A stretch of 64,000 bases of DNA, from assembly GCF_000069225.1 (NCBI RefSeq), contig NC_010407.1, positions 2,232,001-2,296,000 of the forward strand, given 5' to 3'. The stretch's first letter is position 1; each line of letters begins with the position of its first letter. The notes beneath the pieces are model-generated. The model was not told the origin of the DNA. It did no database searches and saw nothing but the letters and a program-made list of their open reading frames with translations. Position numbers and translations under genes: made by a program. The DNA is from Clavibacter sepedonicus. Its GTDB lineage: Bacteria; Actinomycetota; Actinomycetes; Actinomycetales; Microbacteriaceae. Shown here one piece after another: positions 8,198 through 17,259 of the stretch.

Positions 8198-9484
8198 TCA
8201 GGCCTCTTCGTCCTCGTCGTCGACCGGGTCGTCGGACGGCGGGACCACGTCGCCGTCCCGTGCGTGCAACGCCGCATGCCGCTCCCACTCCCCCATGAGG
8301 TGCTCGATCGCCTCGTGGAATCGGGCTGTAGCGGCCCCGGGAGAGGTGTCGCCGAAGTAGTGGCGGACCCACGCCGCGAGCCGGCGGTCGGCCGCCGCGT
8401 CCTGCTGCAGCGCGTCCAGCCGGGTGACGATGTCGCGCGCGTCGTCCGCGGTCAGCCACTCGCAGTCGGACAGGTACCCGTCGGTGTCGATCTGCGCCTC
8501 GGGGCGCACGGGGCGCGTCACGAGGAGCGGGCGCCCGGCCGCGAGCCGGTCGTAGACCATGGCCGAGATGTCGACGATGGCGAGGTCCGCGGCGGACAGC
8601 TGCCAGGCGAGCTCGCGTGACCGGTCGACGACGTGCTGCGCCGAGGGATCCTGCGCGTTGGCCCGCTCGAGCATGGTGGCGATCTCGCGGTTCGCGCGCG
8701 CGTACTCGGGATCGACGACGCCCGACCGCGGGTGCGGTCGGTAGACGATCCGATGCCGCCCGGTCACGATGAGGTCCCGGACGAGCGGCACCCCGTGCGT
8801 GGCGATGGAACCGTACGCGGCGGCGGCGCGGTCCCCCTCCCAGGTGGGGGCGTACAGCACGACCGTGCGGTCGTCGGGCGCGTAGGGCAGCTCGCCGGAG
8901 TAGTGGTCCGCCTGCGGCCGGCCGATGGGGATCGCGCGGCGGTCGAGGTCGTAGTCCCAGAGGACCTTGCCGAGCCGGGCGCGAGCGGCATCGCCCGCGA
9001 TGAGGCTGTAGTCGTACGCCTTGAACTGGTTGGTCGTCATGTACATCTTGTCGGACTCGCCGTGGTTGACGAAGACGTGCCAGCGGCGCCCGTACCGCAT
9101 CATCTGGAAGTTCCGGGTGTTCTGGTTGACGTAGAGGACGATGCGGATGTCCTGCTCCGCGATGACCTGCTCGAGGTCGGCGACCCGACGCACGTACTCC
9201 ACCGGGAGGGGGCTCTCGTCGAGGAGCGCGTTGGCCCCGCCCGGGTGGCGGCTGAGGATGACGACCGGATGCGTGCGCGCCAGCTCCACGAGCGGCCGGT
9301 ACCACTGGCGGATCTGGTACATGTTCACGGCCGAGTCGGCGAAGTACACGGCGATGCGGTACTCGCCCCGGGGCGAGGGGGCGCGGACCGCGAGCTTGCG
9401 CTGCAGGGTCCCGCGCGCCCGGCGCTGGCGGACCAGCGAGCGGACAGCGCGCACGCCGAGGCGAGCGTCGTTCAGGAGACCCAT
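8198..9484 (-). CDS. CDP-glycerol glycerophosphotransferase family protein (TagB/TagF-like)
   Basis: A 428-residue protein of the glycerol/ribitol-phosphate polymer transferase family. Recognisable blocks are the short amphipathic N-terminus, YAPTWEGDR after the dinucleotide-binding half, YRPHPRSG (the conserved His-Pro pair) and ADLAIVDISAMVYDRLA followed by PLLVTRP, all typical of the TagF C-terminal half. The enzyme acts at the inner membrane face and adds glycerol- or ribitol-phosphate units from a CDP-alcohol. It is last in a minus-strand run with two glycosyltransferases and a CDP-alcohol phosphatidyltransferase, and faces an exporter operon, so it likely builds the exported wall polymer. 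Confidence 0.82.
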   Translation of the reverse strand: MGLLNDARLGVRAVRSLVRQRRARGTLQRKLAVRAPSPRGEYRIAVYFADSAVNMYQIRQWYRPLVELARTHPVVILSRHPGGANALLDESPLPVEYVRRVADLEQVIAEQDIRIVLYVNQNTRNFQMMRYGRRWHVFVNHGESDKMYMTTNQFKAYDYSLIAGDAARARLGKVLWDYDLDRRAIPIGRPQADHYSGELPYAPDDRTVVLYAPTWEGDRAAAAYGSIATHGVPLVRDLIVTGRHRIVYRPHPRSGVVDPEYARANREIATMLERANAQDPSAQHVVDRSRELAWQLSAADLAIVDISAMVYDRLAAGRPLLVTRPVRPEAQIDTDGYLSDCEWLTADDARDIVTRLDALQQDAAADRRLAAWVRHYFGDTSPGAATARFHEAIEHLMGEWERHAALHARDGDVVPPSDDPVDDEDEEA

Positions 9485-9552
9485 GCATCCACCGTAGCCA
9501 GCGCTCCCGGCGGCTCCTGACCAGCCCCGGCCGGGGGCGCGGAACGGTGTGC

Positions 9553-9583
9553 GATCGTGACCGAGCGGGGCGGGATCACGATC
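9553..9583 (-). terminator. probable terminator or attenuator after the GT2 gene
   Basis: A perfect 8-bp stem (GATCGTGA / TCACGATC) with a 15-base GC-rich loop begins at the stop codon of the GT2 gene on the minus strand. There is no U-tract, as is usual in GC-rich actinobacteria. It would reduce read-through into the TagF-like gene 98 bases downstream. Confidence 0.45.
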
Positions 9584-10457
9584 AGATGACGGGCGGCCTG
9601 CCCGCGCGCGTCATGCGGACGACGGTGCCCCACGACATCGGCCGACGCGGCCCGGGCGACGTCGTCCATCCCTCGCGCCACCCACGCAGCCACGTGCCGA
9701 GCCCGTCGCGGTTCCGTGCGCTGCGGATCAGCTGCACCGCCGTCCACGACCCCACGTACACGGGGACGAGCGGCAGCGGCAGGTTGCGCCGTGCCAGCCA
9801 GACCCGGTTGCGCGCCGTGAGGCGGTGGTACTCCGCGTGCCGTGTGGGGGCGACGGCGGGGTGGTGCGCCACGAGGTCGCCGGCGTACCAGGCGCGCAGG
9901 CCCTGGTCCCAGATCCGCCACGCCAGCTCGATCCCCTCGTGGGCGTAGAAGAACTCCCCCGCCCATCCGTCCGCCGCCTCGAACGCGTCACGGCGGACCA
10001 CGACGGCGCCCTCCAGGACGGACATCACCGCGCTCGCGCGCGCGGGGTCGCCCTTGCGGATGCGTGGGATCCAGCGGCGCGGTGTGGCGGCGCCCGTCGG
10101 GTCGACGATGCGCGGCTGGATGAGCGCGACGTCGTCGGCGCGGCGCATCAGCTCGAGGCAGTCCGCGAGGAACGCCGCGCTGGGGACGGTCTCGTCGTCG
10201 TCGAGGAAGAACAGCGTCTCGCCGACGACGAGCGGGACGCCCGCGTTGCGACCCGCCGGGATGCCGAGGTTCTCCGGCAGGTGCAGGCCCCGCACGCCGT
10301 CGGGGAGACCCTGGGGATCCCAGCCGTTGCCGACCACGACCACGTCCGTCGACACGCGCTCCTGCCGCAGGACGGAGGCGATCGCGGCCGCGAGTCCCTC
10401 CGGCCGACGGCCCTGGCTGAGGATGACCACGCCCACGCGGGGCAGGCTCCCCGTCAC
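9582..10457 (-). CDS. GT2-family glycosyltransferase
   Basis: A 291-residue family-2 glycosyltransferase. GVVILSQGRRPEGLAAAIASVL starts the nucleotide-binding fold, NLGIPAGRNAGV and FFLDDDETV supply the donor-binding and metal-binding Asp residues (DDD), and GIELAWRIWDQG carries the late acidic motif. The C-terminal ~60 residues are basic with a hydrophobic patch and may associate with the membrane. Its start overlaps the stop of the CDP-alcohol phosphatidyltransferase gene, so the two are coupled. Likely transfers a sugar in surface-polymer assembly; donor and acceptor are unknown. Confidence 0.85.
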   Translation of the reverse strand: MTGSLPRVGVVILSQGRRPEGLAAAIASVLRQERVSTDVVVVGNGWDPQGLPDGVRGLHLPENLGIPAGRNAGVPLVVGETLFFLDDDETVPSAAFLADCLELMRRADDVALIQPRIVDPTGAATPRRWIPRIRKGDPARASAVMSVLEGAVVVRRDAFEAADGWAGEFFYAHEGIELAWRIWDQGLRAWYAGDLVAHHPAVAPTRHAEYHRLTARNRVWLARRNLPLPLVPVYVGSWTAVQLIRSARNRDGLGTWLRGWREGWTTSPGPRRPMSWGTVVRMTRAGRPPVI

Positions 10458-11275
10458 GCGGACGTCAGCCGACGGGAGGTGACGATCATCACGAAGTGCC
10501 CGACGAGGGCGAGCACCGCGAGCGGCACCAGGACCGCGAGGAACACCCGGTCGGTCTCCGGCTGACCCGCGACGAGGCCGACGAGCGCGACGACGAAGGT
10601 CACGATGGTGAGCTCCACCGAGTGGAACATGTGGTGGAAGGGCAGGAACCGCACGATGCGCCGTGCCGTGGCGATCAGGGAGTGCTGGGACGCGACCGTA
10701 CCGGCGCCGACGGGGGCCTTGGGCAGGTCAGCGGAGGCGCGCGCCACGCGCACCATGTCGTTCAGCGCCTTGTTCAGCACGATGACGAGCGCCAGGGCGA
10801 ACGCGAGGGTGGTCCACGGCAGGTCGCCGGGTGCCTCGAACGGGTAGACCGCGGCACGGATCCCGAGGGCGAGCGCGATGAGCGTCTCCGTCGAGTAGTG
10901 GCCGACGGCGTCGAGGAAGTGGCCGACCGGCGACGACGTGCGGCGCCAGCGCGCCACCTCGCCGTCGCAGCAGTCCACCAGCATCTGCAGCTGGCCGAGG
11001 ACCAGCGCGAGGGCCGCTCCCCCGATGCCGGGGATCAGGAGCGCGGCGGCGGCCGCCCAGCCCGTGAGGATCATGACGACGGTCACGCCGTTGGCGCTGA
11101 TCCGGGTGCGCAGGAGCAGCCAGGTGAGGTATGGCGAGAGGTCGCGGAGGTAGAGGTGCGCCGTCCAGTGCTCGGCGTTCGCCCGCAGCCGGACGTCGGG
11201 CGGCTGCGTCACCCGACGGAGCTCCGCGATGGAGGAGGGCAGGCCGCGGTCGCCGGTGCCGGGAGCGCTGCTCAT
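10454..11275 (-). CDS. CDP-alcohol phosphatidyltransferase family protein
   Basis: A 273-residue membrane protein with about six hydrophobic segments. The catalytic signature of the family (DG, AR, G, D, D) is visible in CCDGEVARWR, then SPVGHFLDAVGHY. The enzyme couples a CDP-activated alcohol to a second alcohol with release of CMP. The nearby LicC-like nucleotidyltransferase would make a CDP-alcohol, so the pair could make a phosphodiester-linked lipid or polymer precursor, analogous to IPCT/DIPP synthase pairs. It overlaps both flanking glycosyltransferase genes by 4 bases. Confidence 0.82.
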   Translation of the reverse strand: MSSAPGTGDRGLPSSIAELRRVTQPPDVRLRANAEHWTAHLYLRDLSPYLTWLLLRTRISANGVTVVMILTGWAAAAALLIPGIGGAALALVLGQLQMLVDCCDGEVARWRRTSSPVGHFLDAVGHYSTETLIALALGIRAAVYPFEAPGDLPWTTLAFALALVIVLNKALNDMVRVARASADLPKAPVGAGTVASQHSLIATARRIVRFLPFHHMFHSVELTIVTFVVALVGLVAGQPETDRVFLAVLVPLAVLALVGHFVMIVTSRRLTSA

Positions 11276-12345
11276 CGGCCGGTGTGCCCGTCGAGGTCGT
11301 CGGTGAGCTCGAGGAAGCCGAGGACGAACCCGGTGCCCCAGCTGAAGTGGATGGACGGGAGGACCGCCGCGAAGCGCAGCATCGTCGCGGCGCCGTCCCG
11401 GGAGGCCACGGATACGGTGCTGATCAGCACGAAGCCGGCGTAGACGCCCGGCGCGACGAACGCGCCGACGAGGCGGCGCAGTCCCGGCATGCCGAGCGCG
11501 GCGCCGACGAGTCCCGCGGTGCCGAGGACGAGGCCGGCGGCCACCCCGGCGACGGCGACCGGCGGCACGAAGTACCGCACGGAGTTCTGACGCGTGTAGC
11601 GCCGCGCGAGCTCCCCGCGCCAGAGCCCGGTGGCGAAGAACTGGCGGATGAGCGAGCGGAACGTGGAGCGCGGACGGTAGGTGACCTTCATCCGCGGCGT
11701 GAACCAGACGAGGCCGCCGCTCTGCCGGAGCCGGCGGTTGAGCTCCCAGTCCTGGCCTCGACGCACGCCCTCGTCAAAGAGCCCGACCTCGAGCAGACGC
11801 TCGCGACGGAAGGCGCCGAGGTACGCGGTCTCCGCCGGCCCCTCCTTGCCGCCGACGTGGTGCGCGGTGCCGCCGAGCCCGACCCGGGCGCCGTAGGCCC
11901 GGGCGACAGCCTTCTCGAACGGCGTCCGGCCCTCGGCCGACATGAGTCCGCCGACGTTGTCCGCGCCCGTGGCGTGCAGCGTCTCCACCGCGATGCGCGT
12001 GTAGTCGCGCGGCAGGAGCGAGTGCGCGTCGACGCGGATGACGACGGGGTGGCGCGTGGCGCGGATGGCCGCATTGAGGCCGCCCGGCGTGGATCCCGTG
12101 GGGTTGTCGACGCTCGTGATGCGGGGATCGGCACGCGACATCTCGCGGACGACCTCGGTCGTGCCGTCGGTGCTCGGACCGAGCGCAAGCACGACCTCGA
12201 AGTCGCCGGCGTAGTCCTGCCGCATCATGCTGTCGACGGCGGCACGGACGTGGGCCACCTCGTTGAGGATCGGCATGACGTACGAGACGGCGGGGAGGTC
12301 GCCGGGGCTGCCGGCGACGGGGTCGCGTCGCGGGTGGTGCGCCAT
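11272..12345 (-). CDS. GT2-family glycosyltransferase with C-terminal membrane anchor
   Basis: A 357-residue glycosyltransferase. SYVMPILNEVAHVRAAVDS starts the GT-A fold; NPTGSTPGGLNAAIRA and RVDAHSLLP (DxD-like) form the donor site, and RGQDWELNRRLRQSGG is the conserved ED-containing acceptor motif. Two or three hydrophobic helices after residue ~265 indicate membrane anchoring. The sequence resembles ExoA-type succinoglycan glycosyltransferases. It is the first gene of the minus-strand polymer operon (11272-12345 down to 9582), with 4-base overlaps. Confidence 0.85.
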   Translation of the reverse strand: MAHHPRRDPVAGSPGDLPAVSYVMPILNEVAHVRAAVDSMMRQDYAGDFEVVLALGPSTDGTTEVVREMSRADPRITSVDNPTGSTPGGLNAAIRATRHPVVIRVDAHSLLPRDYTRIAVETLHATGADNVGGLMSAEGRTPFEKAVARAYGARVGLGGTAHHVGGKEGPAETAYLGAFRRERLLEVGLFDEGVRRGQDWELNRRLRQSGGLVWFTPRMKVTYRPRSTFRSLIRQFFATGLWRGELARRYTRQNSVRYFVPPVAVAGVAAGLVLGTAGLVGAALGMPGLRRLVGAFVAPGVYAGFVLISTVSVASRDGAATMLRFAAVLPSIHFSWGTGFVLGFLELTDDLDGHTGR

Positions 12346-12451
12346 CTGAGCCGATCTCTTGAGGGAGGTGCGGCCGGGGCCTGTCGGGGGCCGAGCCTCG
12401 CAGGAGTTTACCAGCCTCCCCGTCGGCCGCCCGCCGGTCGCGGACGACGAA

Positions 12452-12479
12452 GGGCGGACCGGCGTCCGCCGATCCGCCC
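12452..12479 (-). terminator. probable terminator of the HtrA gene
   Basis: GGGCGGA and TCCGCCC form a 7-bp stem that continues, after one mismatch, with CGGC/GCCG around a 4-base loop, 17 bases beyond the HtrA stop on the minus strand. The downstream side reads TTCGTC. A strong GC hairpin at this place fits an intrinsic terminator of actinobacterial type. Confidence 0.6.
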
Positions 12480-12495
12480 CTCGCGATGCGCCCGA

Positions 12496-14049
12496 CTACT
12501 GCTGGAGCGTGCCGAGCTTCACGTCGACCTGCTGCTTCTGCCCACCGCGGATCACGGTGAGCTCGACGTCGCTGCCGCCCGCGAGGGCACGCACCTGTGC
12601 CGTCAGGTCGCTCGCCTTGCTGATCGGGATGCTGCCGAACGCGGTCACGATGTCGCCCTGCTTCAGCCCCGCGGCGGGCGCCGCCCCGCCGCTCTGGACC
12701 TCGGCGATGAACGCGCCGCCGACGGGAGTCGAGGAGTCACCCTTGGCGACGTCGCGGACGCTCGCCCCGAGGAGCCCGTGCGACGCCTTGCCGTCCTGGA
12801 TGATCTCCTGGCCGACGCGCTTCGCCAGGTTCGACGGGATGGCGAAGCCGACGCCGATGCTGCCGGCGGTGGAGCTGGTGCCGCCCGCGTTCGCGATGGC
12901 GACGTTGACGCCGATGAGCTTGCCGTCCCCGTCGAGGAGCGCGCCACCCGAGTTGCCGGGGTTGATGGCCGCGTCGGTCTGGATGACCGCGAGGTTGATC
13001 GACGCGGCGGCCTGGCCCTGGGCCCCGGATCCGCCCTGACCGCCCTGCCCACCCGATCCGCCCTGACCGCCCGATCCGCCCTGGCCCTCGTTGCCGAACG
13101 GCCAGAAGTTGAAGGGCGTCTCGTCGCTCTGGCTGCCGTCGCCCGGGGTCGTCGGCGCTGCCGAGGACGCGACCTGGATGCTCCGGTCGAGCGCGCTGAC
13201 GATCCCGTCGGTGACGGTGCCGGAGAGGCCGAGCGGGGCGCCGATGGCGATGGCGGTGTCGCCGACGTTGAGCTTGGACGAGTCGGCGAAGTCGATGGGC
13301 GTGAGGCCGCTCGCGTCGTCGAGCTTGATGACCGCCAGGTCGACCACGGGATCCGTGCCGACCAGCTTCGCCGAGTACAGGGCGCCGTCCGCCGTCTTGA
13401 CCTGGATGGTGGCGTCGCCGGTCTGGCCGTCGAGCGTCACGACGTGCGTGTTGGTCAGGACGTAGCCGTCGCTGGAGAGGATGACCCCGGAGCCCGTGCC
13501 GCCGGCCTGAGCGCCCGCCACGTCGATGGTGACGACGGATCCCGAGACCTTCGCGGCGACGGCCGTGATGGGCGTCGCGTTGTCCGGGTCGTTGACGGTG
13601 ATGTTCGCGGGAGACTGGCTGACCGCCTCGGTGGAGGCGTCGTCGTGCGCGATGGCCCAGGTCGTGAGCCCGCCGGCGGCACCGCCGATGAGCGCGCCGA
13701 CGGCGAGCATGGCGACGAGGGGCAGGGCCTTGTTCGTCTTCTTCTTGGGAGGAGCTGTCGTGGTACTGCCGACCGGCTCGTGACCTTCGGCTGCGGGACC
13801 AGCGAGCGGCGCGGTCGCGGTGTGATCCGTCGGCGCGTTCGAGCCGTAGGCCAGGGTGTCCCGCTGGTCCGGGTTCGTGGGCGCGGGGTGGGATGCGGCG
13901 GCGGGACCTGCGGGCGCCGGCCAGGCGGATCCGCCGTCACCGGGCTGAGGGGCGGTGGACGACGGTGCCTCCGTCGAGGAGCGCTCGGCTCGGCCGTCGA
14001 CCTCGCGGCCGCCCTCGTGCTCGTCTTCGCCGTGGCTTCTGTCCGTCAT
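12496..14049 (-). CDS. membrane-anchored HtrA/DegP-type serine protease with PDZ domain
   Basis: A 517-residue protease. Residues 1-107 are cytosolic and polar, 108-130 form one membrane helix, and the trypsin-like domain faces the outside. The catalytic triad is His202 (LTNTHVV), Asp237 (DPVVDLAVIKL) and Ser367 (NPGNSGGAL). A PDZ domain spans about 425-513. An insertion at ~293-348, including a Gly/Gln/Ser-rich stretch at 321-346, lies between the Asp and Ser blocks and is absent from standard HtrA. The family degrades or refolds misfolded exported proteins under stress. Monocistronic, with a hairpin terminator; the start has GAGAGGAG 8 bases upstream. Confidence 0.9.
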   Translation of the reverse strand: MTDRSHGEDEHEGGREVDGRAERSSTEAPSSTAPQPGDGGSAWPAPAGPAAASHPAPTNPDQRDTLAYGSNAPTDHTATAPLAGPAAEGHEPVGSTTTAPPKKKTNKALPLVAMLAVGALIGGAAGGLTTWAIAHDDASTEAVSQSPANITVNDPDNATPITAVAAKVSGSVVTIDVAGAQAGGTGSGVILSSDGYVLTNTHVVTLDGQTGDATIQVKTADGALYSAKLVGTDPVVDLAVIKLDDASGLTPIDFADSSKLNVGDTAIAIGAPLGLSGTVTDGIVSALDRSIQVASSAAPTTPGDGSQSDETPFNFWPFGNEGQGGSGGQGGSGGQGGQGGSGAQGQAAASINLAVIQTDAAINPGNSGGALLDGDGKLIGVNVAIANAGGTSSTAGSIGVGFAIPSNLAKRVGQEIIQDGKASHGLLGASVRDVAKGDSSTPVGGAFIAEVQSGGAAPAAGLKQGDIVTAFGSIPISKASDLTAQVRALAGGSDVELTVIRGGQKQQVDVKLGTLQQ

Positions 14050-14278
14050 CGGTGGTGCTCCTCTCAGGTCGTGCCAGCATTCAGGGCGAGTCTGAGCGTT
14101 CCCTATGGCAGCGCTGACAGCGGACCGCCCGCCAGGTGACGGGAGGACGTCGGCAGCTCAGGCCCGGAGTTGCTCGGCTCGCATGCTGCCACGAGCGTAC
14201 GCGGCCACGGCGTGCGCGCCGCTCGGGGTCACGCCGTGCGACTCGTCGTCCGCGACCTCTCGCCAGCTCGGACGGGAG

Positions 14279-15193
14279 TCAGCACCCGGGTCCGGCGTCG
14301 CGGGTCCCGCACGCACCCCCGACCAGCACCGTCGACCCCTGGAGGACGCGAAGCGTGACCGGACCCACCTGCACCGGGAGCGTGCCCGGGATCTGCTGCC
14401 ACCCACCGCCGTCGAAGCGGTAGCTGGGCGAGTACGCGATCGTCAACGTCACCTGCCGGACACCGACGCTCGGATACACGTGACTCGTGTCCGTCGCCGT
14501 GGAATCCTGCTGACCCAAGGCCTTCCACGACGACCCCGGACCCTCGACCGTGCTGCTCGTGCCGTCGCCGTGATCCCACGTGAACGACACCGGCACGAAC
14601 CGCACCTGCGCCGGACGACCCAGCAACGTCCCGCCGACCACCTGCGTGGTCGCATCGGTGAACAGGTTCACCGGTGCCCCGACGATCGCCCACCCGTTCG
14701 GCTGCGACCGGATCGACGCATCCCGCGGCACGAACTGGGCCACGTCCGCCAGCGACACCCCTGGTGTCGCCGCGACTACCGGAGCCGGATCCGCGGGCTT
14801 CGTCGGCGCCTTCGCCGGCGGCAAGAACGCATGCTGCCCGTCCGAACACAGACCCCCACCCGCCAGGCGGGCACTGGGCTGGCACGGCGCGTCCACGTCC
14901 GCAGCCAACCGACCCCGCGGCACCGGAGGCGGCGGCGCCGGTTTCGCGACACGTGGTTCTGCTGTCGCCGAGGCCTGCCCCAAGTGGTCGGCGACGTCGT
15001 CGGAGGGCGACCCTTCCGTGGTCGTCTCCGCTCGGAGTTGGACTTCCCCCATGCCGACGGCACCGGATGAGCAGGTCGGCATACGCGTGTATCCGATTCC
15101 GCAGTAGCCGTCGGCCGCTTTGCTAGCCGACGCCGGGACGACGACGGTGAGCACGACCGCGACGATGAGTATCGACGGGTAGCTCAGTCGCAT
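14279..15193 (-). CDS. exported protein with PKD-like beta domain
   Basis: A 304-residue protein with an N-terminal hydrophobic signal segment (residues ~5-24), then a Pro-rich, probably flexible stretch to about residue 150. The C-terminal part holds a PKD-like motif: FTWDHGDGTSSTV, then DTSHVYPSVGVRQVTLTIAY. PKD domains are beta-sandwiches of surface proteins. Cys residues occur near both ends (CGIGYTRMPTC and CGTRDAGPGC). Its start overlaps the end of the lipoprotein gene by 10 bases, so the two are one operon. Proteins of this kind are frequent in Microbacteriaceae; function unknown. Confidence 0.72.
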   Translation of the reverse strand: MRLSYPSILIVAVVLTVVVPASASKAADGYCGIGYTRMPTCSSGAVGMGEVQLRAETTTEGSPSDDVADHLGQASATAEPRVAKPAPPPPVPRGRLAADVDAPCQPSARLAGGGLCSDGQHAFLPPAKAPTKPADPAPVVAATPGVSLADVAQFVPRDASIRSQPNGWAIVGAPVNLFTDATTQVVGGTLLGRPAQVRFVPVSFTWDHGDGTSSTVEGPGSSWKALGQQDSTATDTSHVYPSVGVRQVTLTIAYSPSYRFDGGGWQQIPGTLPVQVGPVTLRVLQGSTVLVGGACGTRDAGPGC

Positions 15194-15744
15194 GCGCGCG
15201 TGTCCTCGTTGCGGACGGAGTCACTGATGCGCCAGGAACCGTCGGCGATCTTGACTGCCTTCATCTGCAGGGCCACGGCGGCATCACGTTGCGGCGTCAC
15301 ATCGTTGCCCTGCTCGTCCAGTGTCCTCGTCCCGCTGATGTCGAGGCAGGCTTGTGCGGTCATGTACTCCGAACCCCGCGCGTCAGAGCCTCGATCCGTG
15401 ACTCGGAAGCTCCGGGACATCGCTTTGCCGATCACCGTCTGATGGTTGTCCGCGCTGTACTTGAGCGAGTCAAGCTCGCCTTGAAGAGCGGACCCTGTGA
15501 GCAACGGAGTCAGGTCCGCCTCGGTCTCGCTGCTGAGATCAATCCCGACGAAGCGCGCGAACAGATCTTGGAACGCCTGGTCGTCCTGCGGCTCCTGCGT
15601 CAGGGACGGGGCCGGAGCGGGTGCCGGTGACGGCGCAGATGAGAGCGCGCATCCCGCGAGCAGCTGGCTCGTGACGAGGAGGGCCAGCGACAGCGCTGCC
15701 GCTCCTCCTCGACGTCGCGACGGTATGAGCGGTTGCTCGTGCAA
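15184..15744 (-). CDS. putative lipoprotein
   Basis: A protein of 186 residues using a TTG start at 15744, chosen because GGAG lies 6 bases upstream and a clean lipoprotein signal follows (basic RRR, hydrophobic stretch, lipobox LLAGC with Cys32). After a Pro/Ala spacer, the mature domain (FARFVGIDLSS..., KYSADNHQTVIGKAMS, WRISDSVRNEDTRACD) looks like an NTF2/SnoaL-like or DUF-type extracellular domain, not assigned. It overlaps the PKD-like protein gene by 10 bases, suggesting both work at the cell surface. Confidence 0.7.
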   Translation of the reverse strand: MHEQPLIPSRRRGGAAALSLALLVTSQLLAGCALSSAPSPAPAPAPSLTQEPQDDQAFQDLFARFVGIDLSSETEADLTPLLTGSALQGELDSLKYSADNHQTVIGKAMSRSFRVTDRGSDARGSEYMTAQACLDISGTRTLDEQGNDVTPQRDAAVALQMKAVKIADGSWRISDSVRNEDTRACD

Positions 15745-15924
15745 GATCGTCTCCCCGGTCCGTAGGTGACCCGCGCGGAAAAGGAGGCGCGAGAGCGCCG
15801 GGCGTCGCGGGTCCCGGAAAGGTAGCCGGGGCAGGGCGAACAGGGTTGCATCGGTCCACACCGCCCGAAGATCGCGCGGCGCTGTCGCCTGTGAAGGGAG
15901 GAGCGAGCGCGGGATGATGGGCGC

Positions 15925-17130
15925 ATGACGATTCCCGGTGCGTGGGTGCGCGCGGCCCGAGGGGCGATGCTGGTGACGCCGGACGGGTTCCCGAGCACCA
16001 CCGTGTTCGCGGAGATGAGCGCGCTGGCCGCGGCGACCGGCGCGATCAACCTCGGCCAGGGGTTCCCGGACGAGGACGGGCCCCGCGAGGTGCTCGAGGC
16101 GGCGCGGGCGGCGATCTCCGCGGGCATGAACCAGTACCCGCCGGGCCGCGGGACGCCCGAGCTGCGGGAGGCGGTCGCCGCGCACCAGGGGCGCTTCTAC
16201 GGTCTGGCCGTCGATCCGGACACGGAGGTGCTCGTCACCGCCGACGCGACCGAGGCCATCGCCGCGACGCTACTCGCGCTCGTCGAGGAGGGCGATGAGG
16301 TCGTGACGCTCGAGCCGTTCTACGACGCGTACGGGGCGCTCATCTCGCTCGCTCGCGGGATCCACCGGACCGTGCCGCTGCGCGCTCCCGACTTCCAGCC
16401 CCGGCTCGACGACCTCCGCCGGGCGATCACGGACCGCACCCGCGTGATCCTCCTCAACGACCCGCACAACCCCACGGGGACCGTGCTCAGCCGCGAGGTG
16501 CGGGAGCTCGTCGTCGAGCTCGCCATCGCCCACGACGCGGTGATCGTCACGGACGAGGTCTACGAGCACCTCGCCTTCGACACGCCCCACGTGCCCGTCG
16601 CGACGCTGCCGGGTGCGCGGGAGCGCACGGTGACCATCTCCTCGGGCGGCAAGACGTTCCTCACCACGGGGTGGAAGGTCGGCTGGCTGACCGCGCCGGC
16701 GCCGCTCGTGTCGGCGATCCTCGCGGTGAAGCAGTTCCTGACGTTCGTGAACGGCGCGCCGTTCCAGCCCGCCATCGCGACGGGGCTCGCGCTGCCCGAC
16801 GAGGTGTACGACGGCATCGCCGACGACCTGCGGCGCAAGCGCGACGTCCTCGCCGCGGGGCTGACCGCCGCGGGCTTCCGGATCCACCTCCCCGCGGCCG
16901 GGTACTTCATCGTCGCCGACGCGGCCCCGCTCGGCTTCCCCGACGCCCGCGAGCTGTGCCTGCGCCTCCCGGAGCTCGCGGGCGTCGTCGGCGTGCCGCT
17001 GTCGGCCTTCTGCCACGCGCCCCTCGCCGCGGAGCACGCGTCCCTGGTGCGGTTCGCGTTCTGCAAGCGGATCGACGTGCTCGAGGAGGCGGCGCGACGG
17101 CTCGGCGCGCTGGCGGTCGGGACCGCCTGA
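15925..17130 (+). CDS. PLP-dependent class I/II aminotransferase (possible succinyl-DAP aminotransferase)
   Basis: A 401-residue fold-type I aminotransferase. It has INLGQGFPDEDGP, NQYPPGRGTPELR, NDPHNPTGTVLS (the conserved Asn), TDEVYEHL (the PLP-binding Asp and Tyr) and SSGGKTFLTTGWKVGW with the PLP-binding lysine at about residue 243. This pattern is that of the kynurenine/methionine aminotransferase group that in actinobacteria includes DapC-type succinyldiaminopimelate aminotransferases. The exact substrate cannot be fixed here. Monocistronic; the next gene begins 129 bases later. Confidence 0.88.
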   Translation: MTIPGAWVRAARGAMLVTPDGFPSTTVFAEMSALAAATGAINLGQGFPDEDGPREVLEAARAAISAGMNQYPPGRGTPELREAVAAHQGRFYGLAVDPDTEVLVTADATEAIAATLLALVEEGDEVVTLEPFYDAYGALISLARGIHRTVPLRAPDFQPRLDDLRRAITDRTRVILLNDPHNPTGTVLSREVRELVVELAIAHDAVIVTDEVYEHLAFDTPHVPVATLPGARERTVTISSGGKTFLTTGWKVGWLTAPAPLVSAILAVKQFLTFVNGAPFQPAIATGLALPDEVYDGIADDLRRKRDVLAAGLTAAGFRIHLPAAGYFIVADAAPLGFPDARELCLRLPELAGVVGVPLSAFCHAPLAAEHASLVRFAFCKRIDVLEEAARRLGALAVGTA

Positions 17131-17259
17131 GCCGGCACCCTGGTACCGGCGTCTCCTCCGGACGGGGGCCGGAGGGGGGACGCCGCCCCGAGGAGCGCGC
17201 CCCTAACGTTGCTTCCGCGGGCGCTGGGCCCGCGCACCCACCCTGAGGAGGCAGCGCGC

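Noticed and set aside
11131..14139. 1,002-codon plus-strand open frame opposite the GT2 and HtrA genes
   Set aside because: It crosses two genes and a terminator with no domain; both minus-strand genes have full catalytic motifs.
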